Source of the DNA: Pomphorhynchus laevis
Lineage: Eukaryota > Acanthocephala > Palaeacanthocephala > Echinorhynchida > Pomphorhynchidae
DNA length: 64,000 nucleotides
Assembly: GCA_012934845.2 (NCBI GenBank)
Contig: WNNJ02002286.1
Span: 1-64,000 of the forward strand
Direction: 5' to 3'
The notes under the pieces are model-generated. The model was not told the DNA's origin. It searched no databases and saw only the letters and a program-made list of their open reading frames with translations. The translations under genes and the position numbers were made by a program. Each line of letters begins with the position of its first letter. Within the stretch, counting starts at the first letter, position 1. Below are positions 32,840 to 42,699 of the stretch, piece by piece.

Positions 32840-33683
32840 GATTGCATCGATAAGATTTCTATCAACGTAGTGTTTTTCGACTTTTCGAAAGCGTTCGATT
32901 CTGTTAATCACCAGTTATTAATATCGAAACTTAAAATCATAAACCTTGATCATCGCATTGTTCTTTGGATTTAAAAGTTTTTAAATAGTCGCATTCTTCA
33001 GTTAGGATTAGTTATTCTTTTTCTAAAAAGTATCCTCAACTAATTGGTGTCCCAAAAGGTACTGTTTTTGGGGCCGTCCTTTTAGCATTTATATCAATAA
33101 TATAATTTCCTGTCTTACATCAAAGTCGTTACTCTATGCTGATGATTAAAAATTTTGGATATCTATTAACACACCTAGCGATGTACATGCGCTCTAATAT
33201 GATATCAACACTATTGCAAGATGGTATATCCACTATGGCTTAAAGATAAACACACTAAAGTGTGGTACGATGACTAAGTCACATAAGAAAATACGGCCGA
33301 ATATATTATTATGAAAATTCACCAATAGAAATCGTATCAGCCCATAAAGATTTTGATGTATGGGTATGCTCGGATTTATCAACTAGGAAACATACTGAAT
33401 ACATGTGCTCTAAATTGCGTTGAATGGTGGGAGTACTCCGTCGTTCATTCGTTAGCTTAGACTCAACTAGTTTTAAACTGCTCTAGAACAGGTTAATTAA
33501 GAGTTCGCTTTTCTGCCGACACACAAATAATCTTGATGAGTTTAATACTTTTGAATGTGTATATAGAAATGCAACTAAGTTAATTCCCATTTGTAAGTCA
33601 TATTTCGTATGAAAATTTGTTGAAGACTTTTGATGTACCCTCAATTAATTATACATTTATGAGGATTGATATGTGTTTAGTAT
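32840..33683 (+). pseudogene. CR1-like LINE RT relic, part 1
   Basis: Reads VVFFDFSKAFDSVNHQLLIS (about 32868), then GVPKGTVFG and SLLYADD (about 33130), and more distant thumb-like pieces to 33683. Many frame breaks. At 33683 it is interrupted by the Gypsy fossil G1; the reading resumes at 41249 with the next residues of the same domain. Confidence 0.6.
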
Positions 33684-33804
33684 TGTCGTAATCGAGTAAA
33701 TCGATTAGACGTAAATAGAGTTTTTATTGAACTGACATACAATAAATAGTTAGTAAACGATTATAAGTAGTTGATAACATTCTTTTATGTGAAATATTAT
33801 GACA
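33684..33804 (-). repeat. G1 left LTR (121 bp)
   Basis: TG...CA ends, preceded by the AGTAT target duplication. About 92% identical to the right LTR by eye. Confidence 0.85.
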
Positions 33805-34191
33805 CTTTCCTCTTCTATAGGAAATAATCATCCAGGTACTTTGGTCTACTTTTAACTCTAGACTCTCGGTCTTTTGGTTTGATATCAGCTCTTTTGATGG
33901 ACGACTCATTATTTGGATTGATTTCAGGCAAATTTTGAGCGTTTTGATTCAATTCATTATTGTCAATAGGATCGGAGGGGCCATTGCTGCATCATTCTTT
34001 CAACTGTGAAACATATTCGACAGGTTTATTTTGTTCTTGCATGTTCTTATCCGCTTCTGGAAATCGAGTAATCTTTCGTATCGAAACATTTAATTCCTTC
34101 TGAATATCATCACTCACCGTGGCGTAATTTCCATTTACCCGACCAGTTTTACCTGTCGAAAAGATCTGTTCATCCACGATGGCTCTTAAAA

Positions 34192-34590
34192 AAAGATTTA
34201 TTTTAACGTGGCAAATGCGTGCCAGCGCACGCTTACATGACCACAACAAAACAAAAATGTAAATCATGTGTCGAGAAGGTGTGAACGGAAGACATGTTTG
34301 AATTTGATAAAGGAGGGAGCGCGGCGGACGTCAAGAGGGAGTTGATTCCAGGCGAGTGGGGCGGCAACGAGGAAGGATCGTAGACCGTTGTTGATGGAGT
34401 AATTGGGAACGTTGAGTAAGATGGTATGACGGGAACGGAGCGATAACGAGGTGGTGCGAGTGTCGTCTAAAAAAGGAAGGTTGGTGAACGATGGGGAGCC
34501 GACAGCGAGAAGGAGGAGCAGACAGGCTCCTCCTCCAAAGGAAGGAGCCGACAGCCGACTTCGTCAGCAAGAAGGAATGTCTTTCCACTT
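34192..34590 (-). mobile_element. LINE family B fragment B5 nested in G1
   Basis: Has the family B 3' end with a perfect hairpin (34217-34232, loop CAGC on the plus strand) and about 350 bp of the RT C terminus (SFFRRHSHHLVIAPF frame). It interrupts the end of G1 pol. The right edge at 34510-34575 is scrambled, with a repeated GGAGCC motif. Confidence 0.75.
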
Positions 34591-36932
34591 TTCATCCATG
34601 GCTGTAAGATAGCATGACTTTAGGAATTGTGCTTGTTGCTAAACATTCGTTCGTGAGGAGAGTATCCGGTCTCGGTGCACATGAGTGTTCTAATAGACGA
34701 TAATACCGATGAAGCACTGCTTCCCATTGTTTCGGCGATTTCCCATCTGATTTCAACTTCAATTGTATCGTCTTCCAAATTATCCCGACATCGCGCTACG
34801 CTTGTCCATTCCCATGTGGATTGTGTGATGTTGATAGACTATAGTCTACACCTGTTGATGACAGATAATCTTGGAATTCTTTGGATTGGAATCATAATTG
34901 TTGGTCCGAATGTATTTTAGCAGGACAACCGATTATACCAAAAATTTGCTTCAATAAATTGATAACCATCGATGACTAACAATCTGAACATGGAATTGTC
35001 AATGGGAAGCGTGAGTATTCGTTTACTACGCAGAGTACATACCAATTGCGGGTCGTTGATTGTAATTGACCTTTAAAATCTATATTCAGCCGTTCGAATG
35101 TCTGAGTTGCAGTTTTTACATGGAATTATATCGGTTTACAAAATCATGGTCTCAATTCGGCACATGTTTTGCATTGCTCAATAATATTGATGATATCAGT
35201 CTTATCGAATGGAAGATCGTGTTGCTTAACATAATGCATCATCCGTGTAATTCCCGGATGGCATAACGAAGTGTGTATCTTTTGTAGATCCGTTATTCGT
35301 TTATAACCAGTGTAAGCACATGTCATTCTGGACATGGCGTCAGCAACTGTGCTGTTTGAACCCGGACGATACTGGATGTCATATTGATACGGAGCTAGTT
35401 CTAAGCGCCATCTAGCGACTTTGTCATTTTTTATTTTGTTCGTATTGTCTCGTTTTAACATGTAGTTCACTGATCTCTGATCGGTGATTATCGTGAAATG
35501 TCGTCCAAGCAAGAAATGTCGACAGTGCTGAATGGTATTGACGATTGTTTGAACTTCCTTTTCTATGATTGGTTGTCGTAGTGAAGTCTTTGGCGACGTT
35601 TGAGATAAAAATGCGGTCGGATTATCGTTTTGAATGAGAACCGCACCAATTGCGGAATACGACGCATCAGTTTCAAGGATAAGTGGCTTTCCAAGCGTAA
35701 ATGTAGATAATGTTGCGTTCGCTATTTCCTTCTTGAATGCTTTAATTACTCTTATTATTTCTAATGAAGGGGGTCAAGATTCATCTATGAAGTTATCGCT
35801 ACTTCCAGTGTCAACAAGAGTATTAAGGTTATTTTTATCAATTGAGATTGTTTGAAGGTTGTTAAACATTAATTGGTCGGAACCATTAATTGAGCACAGG
35901 GCAGCAGAGAAGTTAGTTGGTTTACTATTCTTTCTTGATTTGAATGATGACGAAAGGTGTCCAGTTTTTCCACACGTATGGCAAACAGAGTTTCGAGCTG
36001 GGCGTCGGATACGGGGATGATAGACTCGACCACAAAAGTAGCATCATGTGTTGCTACTAAGCCTGTTTGTATTTCCAGAAAATCGTTGGGCCACGGCTAG
36101 ATTAGGATCATTCGTCGAATCATATGTGCTATCGATTAAATTTTTTTCAGTTACCAGGCTGGCTAGGGTTTGTTCTGTTGAAGAGAATACAGCTGCTTGC
36201 GAATTAGCTGCCTTGGGGGATTTAGCAATTGCAATCAAGTCGTTCAAATCGGATTTGCGAGATTATAGTAATCGTTGCCTTATTTAAGAAATATGTAGTC
36301 CCTGAATAAATGTGAAGTGAATGATCAGTGCTTTCATCGACATTATTGTCCATTATAACACTCATGTGTACCACGACCGGATACTCACCTCACGAACGAA
36401 TTTTTAGCCACAAGCACAATATTTCAGTGTTTCCTTAACACTGAAACGAATATGTTGCAATAAACGTGTTCAATTAGCTTCATCTTCCTGTTTCGTTCTT
36501 GTTCGTCATGATTGCAATGTTACAATTCGTTTCATGGATCGAGTATTCGCAAATACTCGATTTTTATTATGCCAAGTTTATGCTCACCTGTGATTCTTGG
36601 TTGAGATTTCCTAACACAACTTGCGCACGTTATTTTTCAATTTGGTGATCGAAAGCCTGGCATCACTTTAGCCGCTTTATACACATCTGATGCAATGCAT
36701 GTTGACCCGAATACTATTTTTTCTGATATACCAAAAAATCTACATCCCATTTCTACCAAATCTCGTCGCCAAACCCACGAAAATGCCAAGTTAATCATCA
36801 CCAAAATAGAACTACTGTTGAAGCGAGATATTATTGAAGAGAGTCGGTCGCCGTGGAGGGCACAAGCTCTAGTTGTTTCAAATCAAAAGAATTTCTTGGT
36901 TATTATAAACTCTTACAATATGTCGAATGAAG

Positions 36933-37020
36933 TGTCGTAATCGGGTAAATCGAGTAGACGTAAATAGGGTTTTTATTGAACATATCTACAATAAATAGTT
37001 AGTAAACGATTATAAGTAGT
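36933..37020 (-). repeat. G1 right LTR, first part
   Basis: 88 bp of the LTR; the remaining part follows G2 at 41216-41248, after the 5-bp GTAGT duplication at 41211-41215. Together they equal the 121-bp length of the left LTR once the duplication made by G2 is counted once. Confidence 0.85.
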
Positions 37021-37100
37021 TGTAATGATAAACCAAATAAGGCTTTATTCAACAATCTAGAATATAGTTATACAATATGATTACATGTTAGATTATCACA
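37021..37100 (-). repeat. G2 left LTR (80 bp)
   Basis: Identical to 41131-41210. TG...CA ends; the coding region of pol runs into it. Confidence 0.9.
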
Positions 37101-39812
37101 GTCTTCCCCGATTATATAATCGTCTAGGTACTTCGGAGTTCTTCTATCCCTAGGACTACGCCGTAATTCTTGAAGTCTATTATGTTCGACTTGTTGATTC
37201 TCTTCACTCCGATAGTTACCGATTCCAACTTGTGTAATATTATCAGCTCCATTCAATGATTGTCGTGATACGATTGTCGAGTCGGTTTTTGAATGCATGC
37301 CGTCTCCTTCTGATGTCCGATCAATCAGTAGCATATCGTTATCTATGTTAGAATTTGTAATAGGGTACCTGGTCAGTCTTCTTACGGACACATTCATCTC
37401 TTTCCCGCAAGGTTTCCGAATAGTAGCGTAGTTACCATTTGATTGTAAGATTTCAGCCTGCGAAAACAACGGATTTGATTTAGACATTGGATTCTGATTT
37501 AAAAGCACGTTTTCACCTGTTCCCAACCATCTCGGAACGATACATTTGTTACAAGAATTCCTTGGGAAAGAAAATAGTCGTTGATGTGGAGTCTCCCCTA
37601 TCGCGGTACACAGTAAGCTGCGCAAAGATGACAAAACCAATGGCAGAACAAATTCCCATTCCGCCAGTGTTTTCCTGTGAGTTTTGAGGGCGAGTTGGGT
37701 TGTCTTCCAGATTATTCCAACGAATCGTTCGGCCTGTCCGTTACCACGTGGGTTGTAGCACGAACTGCGGGTGCAGCTAATACCGCGAGAATTTAGATAC
37801 GTTCGGAATTCGTTGGATTGAAAACATGTTGCTTGGTCACTGTGAACGTTGGCTGGGTAACCAAAAACACTGAAGATTTGATTCAGGCAATTGATGACTG
37901 ATATAGAAGATGTATCCTTACACGGTATGGCGAACGGAAAGCGAGAATATTCGTCAACGACACAAAGGATATATTTGTTTTCTGTAGTTGATGTCAATGG
38001 GCCTTTAAAGTCAATGCTTAGCCGTTCAAATGGATGCGTAGCCTTGATGACATGTGCTGTTTCTGGTCTAGCGTATCGAGGCTTCAATTCGGCGCAAATT
38101 TGACACGAAGAGACAACGTCCGCAACGTCACTTTTGTCAAAAGGTAACTCATGCGAACGAACGTAGTGAAGTAATCGACTGACACCCGGATGACACAATG
38201 AATTATGCAAGATCTTAAGATCATTAACTGTTTTGCAAGACGAACATGTTATCCTAGACATTGCGTCAGCAGCTTTATTTGATTGTCCGGGCCGGTATTC
38301 AATGCCAAAATTGTAAGGTGCAAGTTCAATTCTCCATCGAGCGATTTTGTCACTTTTTATGCGATTCGACAGTTTTTGATCAAACATAAATGACACTGAC
38401 CTCTGATCGGTTTTGACAATGAAATAGCGTCCTAGCAGGAAATGCTTCCAATATTTAAGAGCTTCCACAATCGCGTAAGCCTCCTTTTCCACACTCGACT
38501 GTCGCAACGCTGTTTTAGGCAAGGATCGTGAATAGAAGGCGACGGGGCAGTTGTTTTGACTGAGCACCGCGCCGATAGATGAATATGAGGCGTCAGTTTC
38601 AACAGTCAAGGAAAGATCCGGATTGTAAGCACATAAAAATGAATTCGAGATTTCCGACTTTATTTCTTCTATCTGTCGGATGACAGCACGATCGAGGGGA
38701 AAATCTTTCGATTCTACCAGTGGGCGTATCTTTGCCGAGAAAGAAGGGATCCACCTCGAATAGTAAGCGAGCATACCGAGGAGTCTCTGTAGTGAAGTGT
38801 GATTTTCCGGAATCGGGTAAGTAAGAAATGGCTTAATTCTTTCAGTGTCAGGTTTGATGCAACCATGTCGAATATGGTAGCCCAAAAAATTGAGTTGTGT
38901 CTTGCCCAAACGCGACTTTTCCGGAGAGAATTTGATGTTGAGCTGATTAGCGATGGCCGTTAGACGATCTAGTCTTTTGTCGTGTTCATCAGTGCTATTT
39001 CCACACACGATGATGTCATCTAAGTAAGCAAATACTCCTTCAAGTTGATAGTGTTCGATGAGGTTATTCATGATTCGTTGGAAAGCAGAAACAGCATTTG
39101 TAAGCCCAAAAGGAATTCGCTGGAATTCGTACAAACGTCCTGATGCTTCGAAAGCCGTGTATTTTTTATCTTCCTCCAGCAATGGAATCTGATAGTAAGC
39201 ACTGGAAAGATCGAGCGTCGAAAACACGGAATGTGTTGCAATCTTCGAAATGAGGTCATCGATATTAGGAAGAGGGTAGGCATCCAAAGATGTGAATCGG
39301 TTAATAGTTTGCGAGTAGTCGACAACCATTCTCTGTCTACCATTCCTATTTGTAACAACAAGAACCTGTGAGCGCCAAGGCGATCTGCTTTCTCGAATAA
39401 TGCCGGATTTGAGTAAGTTAGCTACTTGGCTTCGAATAAACTCGGCGTTTGATAGTGTCTGTCTTCTTGATTTCGTGGCAACTGGAATGAGATGTTTCGG
39501 CAAATTCGGAAAAAGTGTTAATGGCTGGATTTTTATGGCAGATGCTGGAGATATGTTAGCGAGAGTTAGTCCAGGCAAATTTCCACCGAATGGGAACGTT
39601 ATGAATTCATGTTCCTTCATGAATTCTCTGCCTAATATGGCATCAGCGCATAATGACGACAACAATGAAAAACGGCAGCGTGGATAAGTATTTTTATTCA
39701 ACTCAATGTTTGTTGTGCACTCAACAAACAAACGCCACTCAACAGCCTGCCGAATCCAGCAAGGGGAACGGAAAGACGTCAGAGGCAGAGAAGTCGACGG
39801 ATGTGGCAGCAA
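37068..39812 (-). pseudogene. G2 pol region: RT, RNase H, integrase
   Basis: A long minus-strand reading frame of 914 codons. Features in order: the end of the protease fold (ADAILGREF), RT with QRMVVDYSQTINRFT, LDLSSAYYQIPL, FGLTNAVSAFQ and YLDD, RNase H with ETDASYSSIGAVL and TDQRSV, then the zinc-binding and core integrase regions with LHNSLCHPGVSRL and DFKGPL. The LDDIIVCGN and HDKRLDRL stretch and domain order place it in Ty3/Gypsy. Similar pieces occur in G1 and G3. Confidence 0.85.
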
Positions 39813-39995
39813 CAGAGGAGGACAACGACGCTGTTTTTCTTACCGCCTCGGAGGACCGTGACTGTACGAAATGCCGACAAATATGTAGACACCTTGCAAC
39901 AGCTTGCCGAATCCAGCAACGTGGACGGGGAGACGTCAAAGGCAGACAAGTCCACGGATAAGGCGGAATCAAAAGAATAGCGACGCTGTTTTTCC
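39741..39995. repeat. Direct repeat inside G2, period about 157 bp
   Basis: ACAGCCTGCCGAATCCAGCA near 39742 and ACAGCTTGCCGAATCCAGCA near 39899, each followed by GACGTCA..GGCAGA..AAGTC and GACGCTGTTTTTC. It lies between the gag/protease and RT parts. Confidence 0.7.
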
Positions 39996-40019
39996 TTAAA
40001 ATTTTATTTATCTTTATTT

Positions 40020-41105
40020 TTATTTATTTGAGCTGTATATTGATTGTTTTGTTGTGCACTGTTTTGTAATTGTGGCCCAAGAGGAGGAGGACGCCATATA
40101 AACTGTTTTACAGCAAGATGTGGTTGTCAGTTGTAATTTATGTGCGATATTCGTGTCAATGAAATTTTCTGAACTGCCCGTATCTAGAAGACATTCGATT
40201 TGTTGACCATTGATTGTAATGGAAGTCAATGAACTTGGATCCTCTAAGTTGGACATGGAACATAACGCCGATGAAGTCGAGGTGGAAAATTTTAATTTTG
40301 ATTGACAGACTTTGGCAAAATGACCATGTTTAGAACAAATGTTGCAAGTAACGTCTCTTGCAGGACACTTACTGCGGGGGTGATAATGATTACCGCAAAA
40401 GTAACAGCGTTTGGTAATTTTGTTTCGCAAGGCTGCGTTAATCGATTTGTCATCATCGAATTCGGAATGGGAGGGTTCGTTATTGTTGTCCGCTGAAACC
40501 GATGCTAGCATTGATCTTGTCTCGTCATTTGAAGTAAAAACGGCTGCTTGTTGTTGTGCGGCCTCTAGAGATGATGCCATTAAAACAATTTCATCGAAGT
40601 CAGTTTTATTCGATTCGAGTATCCTCTCACGTATATAAGAATTTAGTAGACCATGGACGAGGGCGTCAATGATATGGCTTCGACGGTTAGTTGCGGCATC
40701 GACATCTTCAAAATTACACTTTGTTGCCAACTCTTCAAGTTTTCTCACATATTGCTGGATATTCATCGTTTTATCTTGACGACAAGTATGCAGTTGAAAT
40801 CTATTAAAAACCGCGTTAACTGGCTTCTGAAATTGCTTATCGAGTATATTTAAGGCTGAGTCGAATGTTCTAGAATCTTTGATCAGTAAGTAAAGTCTTG
40901 ATGACAGTAAGTTAATGAGTACAAATCGTTTCTGGTCATCTGTTACTGTGACTTGCAACGAGAAAAAATTTTGTAGCTTTTGGCGCCAGTGAATCCATTC
41001 GTCTTGACAATCTGATGTGTCTGGATCCAGATTGAAAGGTTGAGGTATAAGAAGTTTATCCATGGAAACGTTGGACGTCAATTGTTGAAAATCCGAGTTC
41101 AACAC
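40020..41105 (-). pseudogene. G2 gag and protease region
   Basis: 361-codon minus-strand frame. The capsid-like part reads WIHWRQKLQNFF and LHTCRQDKTMNIQQYVRKL. Two zinc knuckles follow (CYFCGNHYHPRSKC, then CNICSKHGHFAKVC). Near its end CLLDTGSSENFID is the aspartic-protease active-site motif. Typical of Gypsy elements in which gag and protease are adjacent. Confidence 0.85.
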
Positions 41106-41130
41106 AATTCAACACAATTGTTGAATAAAT

Positions 41131-41210
41131 TGTAATGATAAACCAAATAAGGCTTTATTCAACAATCTAGAATATAGTTATACAATATGATTACATGTTA
41201 GATTATCACA
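41131..41210 (-). repeat. G2 right LTR (80 bp)
   Basis: Identical to 37021-37100. Followed by GTAGT (target duplication) and the rest of the G1 LTR. Confidence 0.9.
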
Positions 41211-41248
41211 GTAGTTGATAACATTCTTTTATTTGAGATATCATGACA

Positions 41249-41480
41249 AGTATGGAATATTCTCCATGATTGTACTCACCCCCTAAAAAATTTTAAAACT
41301 AAGGAATCAGTCTTCATGATACGCCATTCTTGGATGTTGAAGAGAAATAGATTTAATCTAACCCGAATAAGATGTCTCCGTCTACGTGTTATTCAAACGT
41401 GAATAGTCTTTTCGAAGAGTTGTATCGACAGAAATAATTTAAATTTTAACAGATTGGACGTTGACCCGGCAGTAAAGATG
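41249..41480 (+). pseudogene. CR1-like LINE RT relic, part 2
   Basis: Resumes directly after the G1 target duplication. It reads WNILHDCTHPL and MIRHSWMLKRNRFNLTRIRC, the C-terminal region of CR1/L2 RTs, in line with 32840-33683. The stretch 41480-41630 is AT-rich and probably its 3' UTR. Confidence 0.55.
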
Positions 41481-41639
41481 CTCAAGACATTATATAATTA
41501 ATTGACTTTTAAACTATTTAATTTTATTTGTGTTTGTGATGCAACTGTAGAAGCTTTTGTTTCATTTTGTTGTTAATTTTTTTATCTTTTACAATAATCA
41601 TTAACATTTGCAGTCAATGTTTGTTTGTCCGAGCTTTAA

Positions 41640-42110
41640 AATAATGTTTTGATCTACCAAATGTTTCTGAATGAGATATAGCAACTTCTAATACAATTCG
41701 ATGCCGCTTGGCACAAAGTGAAGGCAAATCGTCTTTTTATGCTCGTAATGCAATGGCTGTGTTCTTATTTTAGCTGTATTGCTTGTAGTTTTGCGATTAT
41801 CTGTAATATTGATTACGCACTTTTCCCAATCACACAACCGCATGAAAATATTATTGGAATAAAAATACCACGCTCTAATAGTGAGATGCGTTCTTGGTAT
41901 TTGCTTCGTTTGCGAGTTGTATGATAATCGAACACCGTTGAATCACCTGCTGAGTACGATATGGCATGATTGTTAAATACTACAACATCAAAAAACGTTC
42001 AATCATACCGTTTTTCAAAAAGGCCACTGCAAACAATGTCTACTCGTGGCTGTTTATCTCTACTGGTACTGTGTTTTTCAAAAATAACATCTGCTTCAAC
42101 ATTTTGAAGA
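41640..42110 (-). pseudogene. C-terminal fragment of a restriction-endonuclease LINE (element R-4)
   Basis: Minus-strand reading gives IEPHLQNVEADVIF, then RVDIVCSGLFEKRYD, FFDVVVFNNHAISYS, YHTTRKRSKYQERISLLERG and FIPIIFSCG. These match ARLDI...DTCVFN...YHETRKFAKYQERVTAIERA...APIVLSCF in element R-1. Several stops. The fragment joins a family B piece head to head at 42110. Confidence 0.7.
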
Positions 42111-42640
42111 TGCGGTTCAATTTGGATGTCATCAGCCTTTTCGCCAATTATCCAAAATCCATCATCTTACCCCTACAACGCATCATCAACTCTGCCGTTC
42201 GAGTGCTCCTACGTATCCGTCACTTTGACCACACATCATATATTGCCCAAATCTGATGGCCCACCAGCCACATCCGCATCCAACTCCGCCTTCTCGTTAC
42301 TTTTTATCTCATCGCTGTCGGCTCCCCATCGTTCACCAACATCCCTTTCTTAGACGACACACGCACCACCTCTCCATCGTTGCGTTTCCGTAGTTTCCTC
42401 TAACTCCAGGTTCCCAATTACTCCAACAACTACGGTCTCCGATCCTTACTCGTCACCGCCCCACTCGCCTGGAATCAGCTCCCTCTCGACGTATGCCGTA
42501 CTCCCTCCTTTATCACATTCAAATACCTCCTCCATTTCCACTTTCTCGACAATGATTTAGATTTTTGTTTGGTTTTTCTCGTAATCATATAAGGGTACGC
42601 TGGCACGCATTTGCCACGTTAAAATAAATCTGTATTTTAA
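42111..42640 (+). mobile_element. LINE family B fragment B6 (3' end)
   Basis: Starts in LFANYPKSIILPLQRIINSA and runs through the C-terminal RT region to the 3' hairpin at 42593-42608, whose left arm is GGGTAC, the same variant as in B4. It ends in ACGTTAAAATAAATCT. Frameshifts present. Confidence 0.75.
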
Positions 42641-42699
42641 GCTTGACAGTCCTTTAGCAAGTAAGTTGCGTGTATTACTGTGGCGACATATATATAATG

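Larger units (their letters stand above)
37021..41210 (-). mobile_element. Gypsy-type LTR retrotransposon fossil G2, young
   Basis: 4,190 bp with two identical 80-bp LTRs (37021-37100, 41131-41210) that begin TGTAATGATA and end TTATCACA. A 5-bp target duplication GTAGT flanks it (37016-37020 and 41211-41215). It lies inside the right LTR of G1. Parts in order on the minus strand: gag, protease, RT, RNase H, integrase. Identical LTRs mean a recent insertion. It looks almost whole, with perhaps one or two breaks; an internal direct repeat lies between the gag and pol reading frames. The LTR is very short for the group. Confidence 0.9.
33684..41248 (-). mobile_element. Gypsy-type LTR fossil G1 (with G2 and a LINE fragment nested inside)
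   Basis: Bounded by two 121-bp LTRs that begin TGTCGTAATC and end ATGACA, flanked by the 5-bp target duplication AGTAT (33679-33683 and 41249-41253). The right LTR is split by G2. Internal parts, all minus strand unless noted: pol end near 34190-33900, RNase H and integrase start at about 35770-35144, gag zinc knuckle and protease region at about 36250-35790. A short RT-start piece at about 36600-36930 lies in the opposite sense. The LTRs differ at about 10 of 121 positions, so it is clearly older than G2. Broken and internally rearranged, with several breaks. Confidence 0.85.

Noticed and set aside
36048-36940. Plus-strand frames as a separate gene
   Set aside because: They are pieces or antisense of the G1 Gypsy fossil (one RT-start piece lies inverted).
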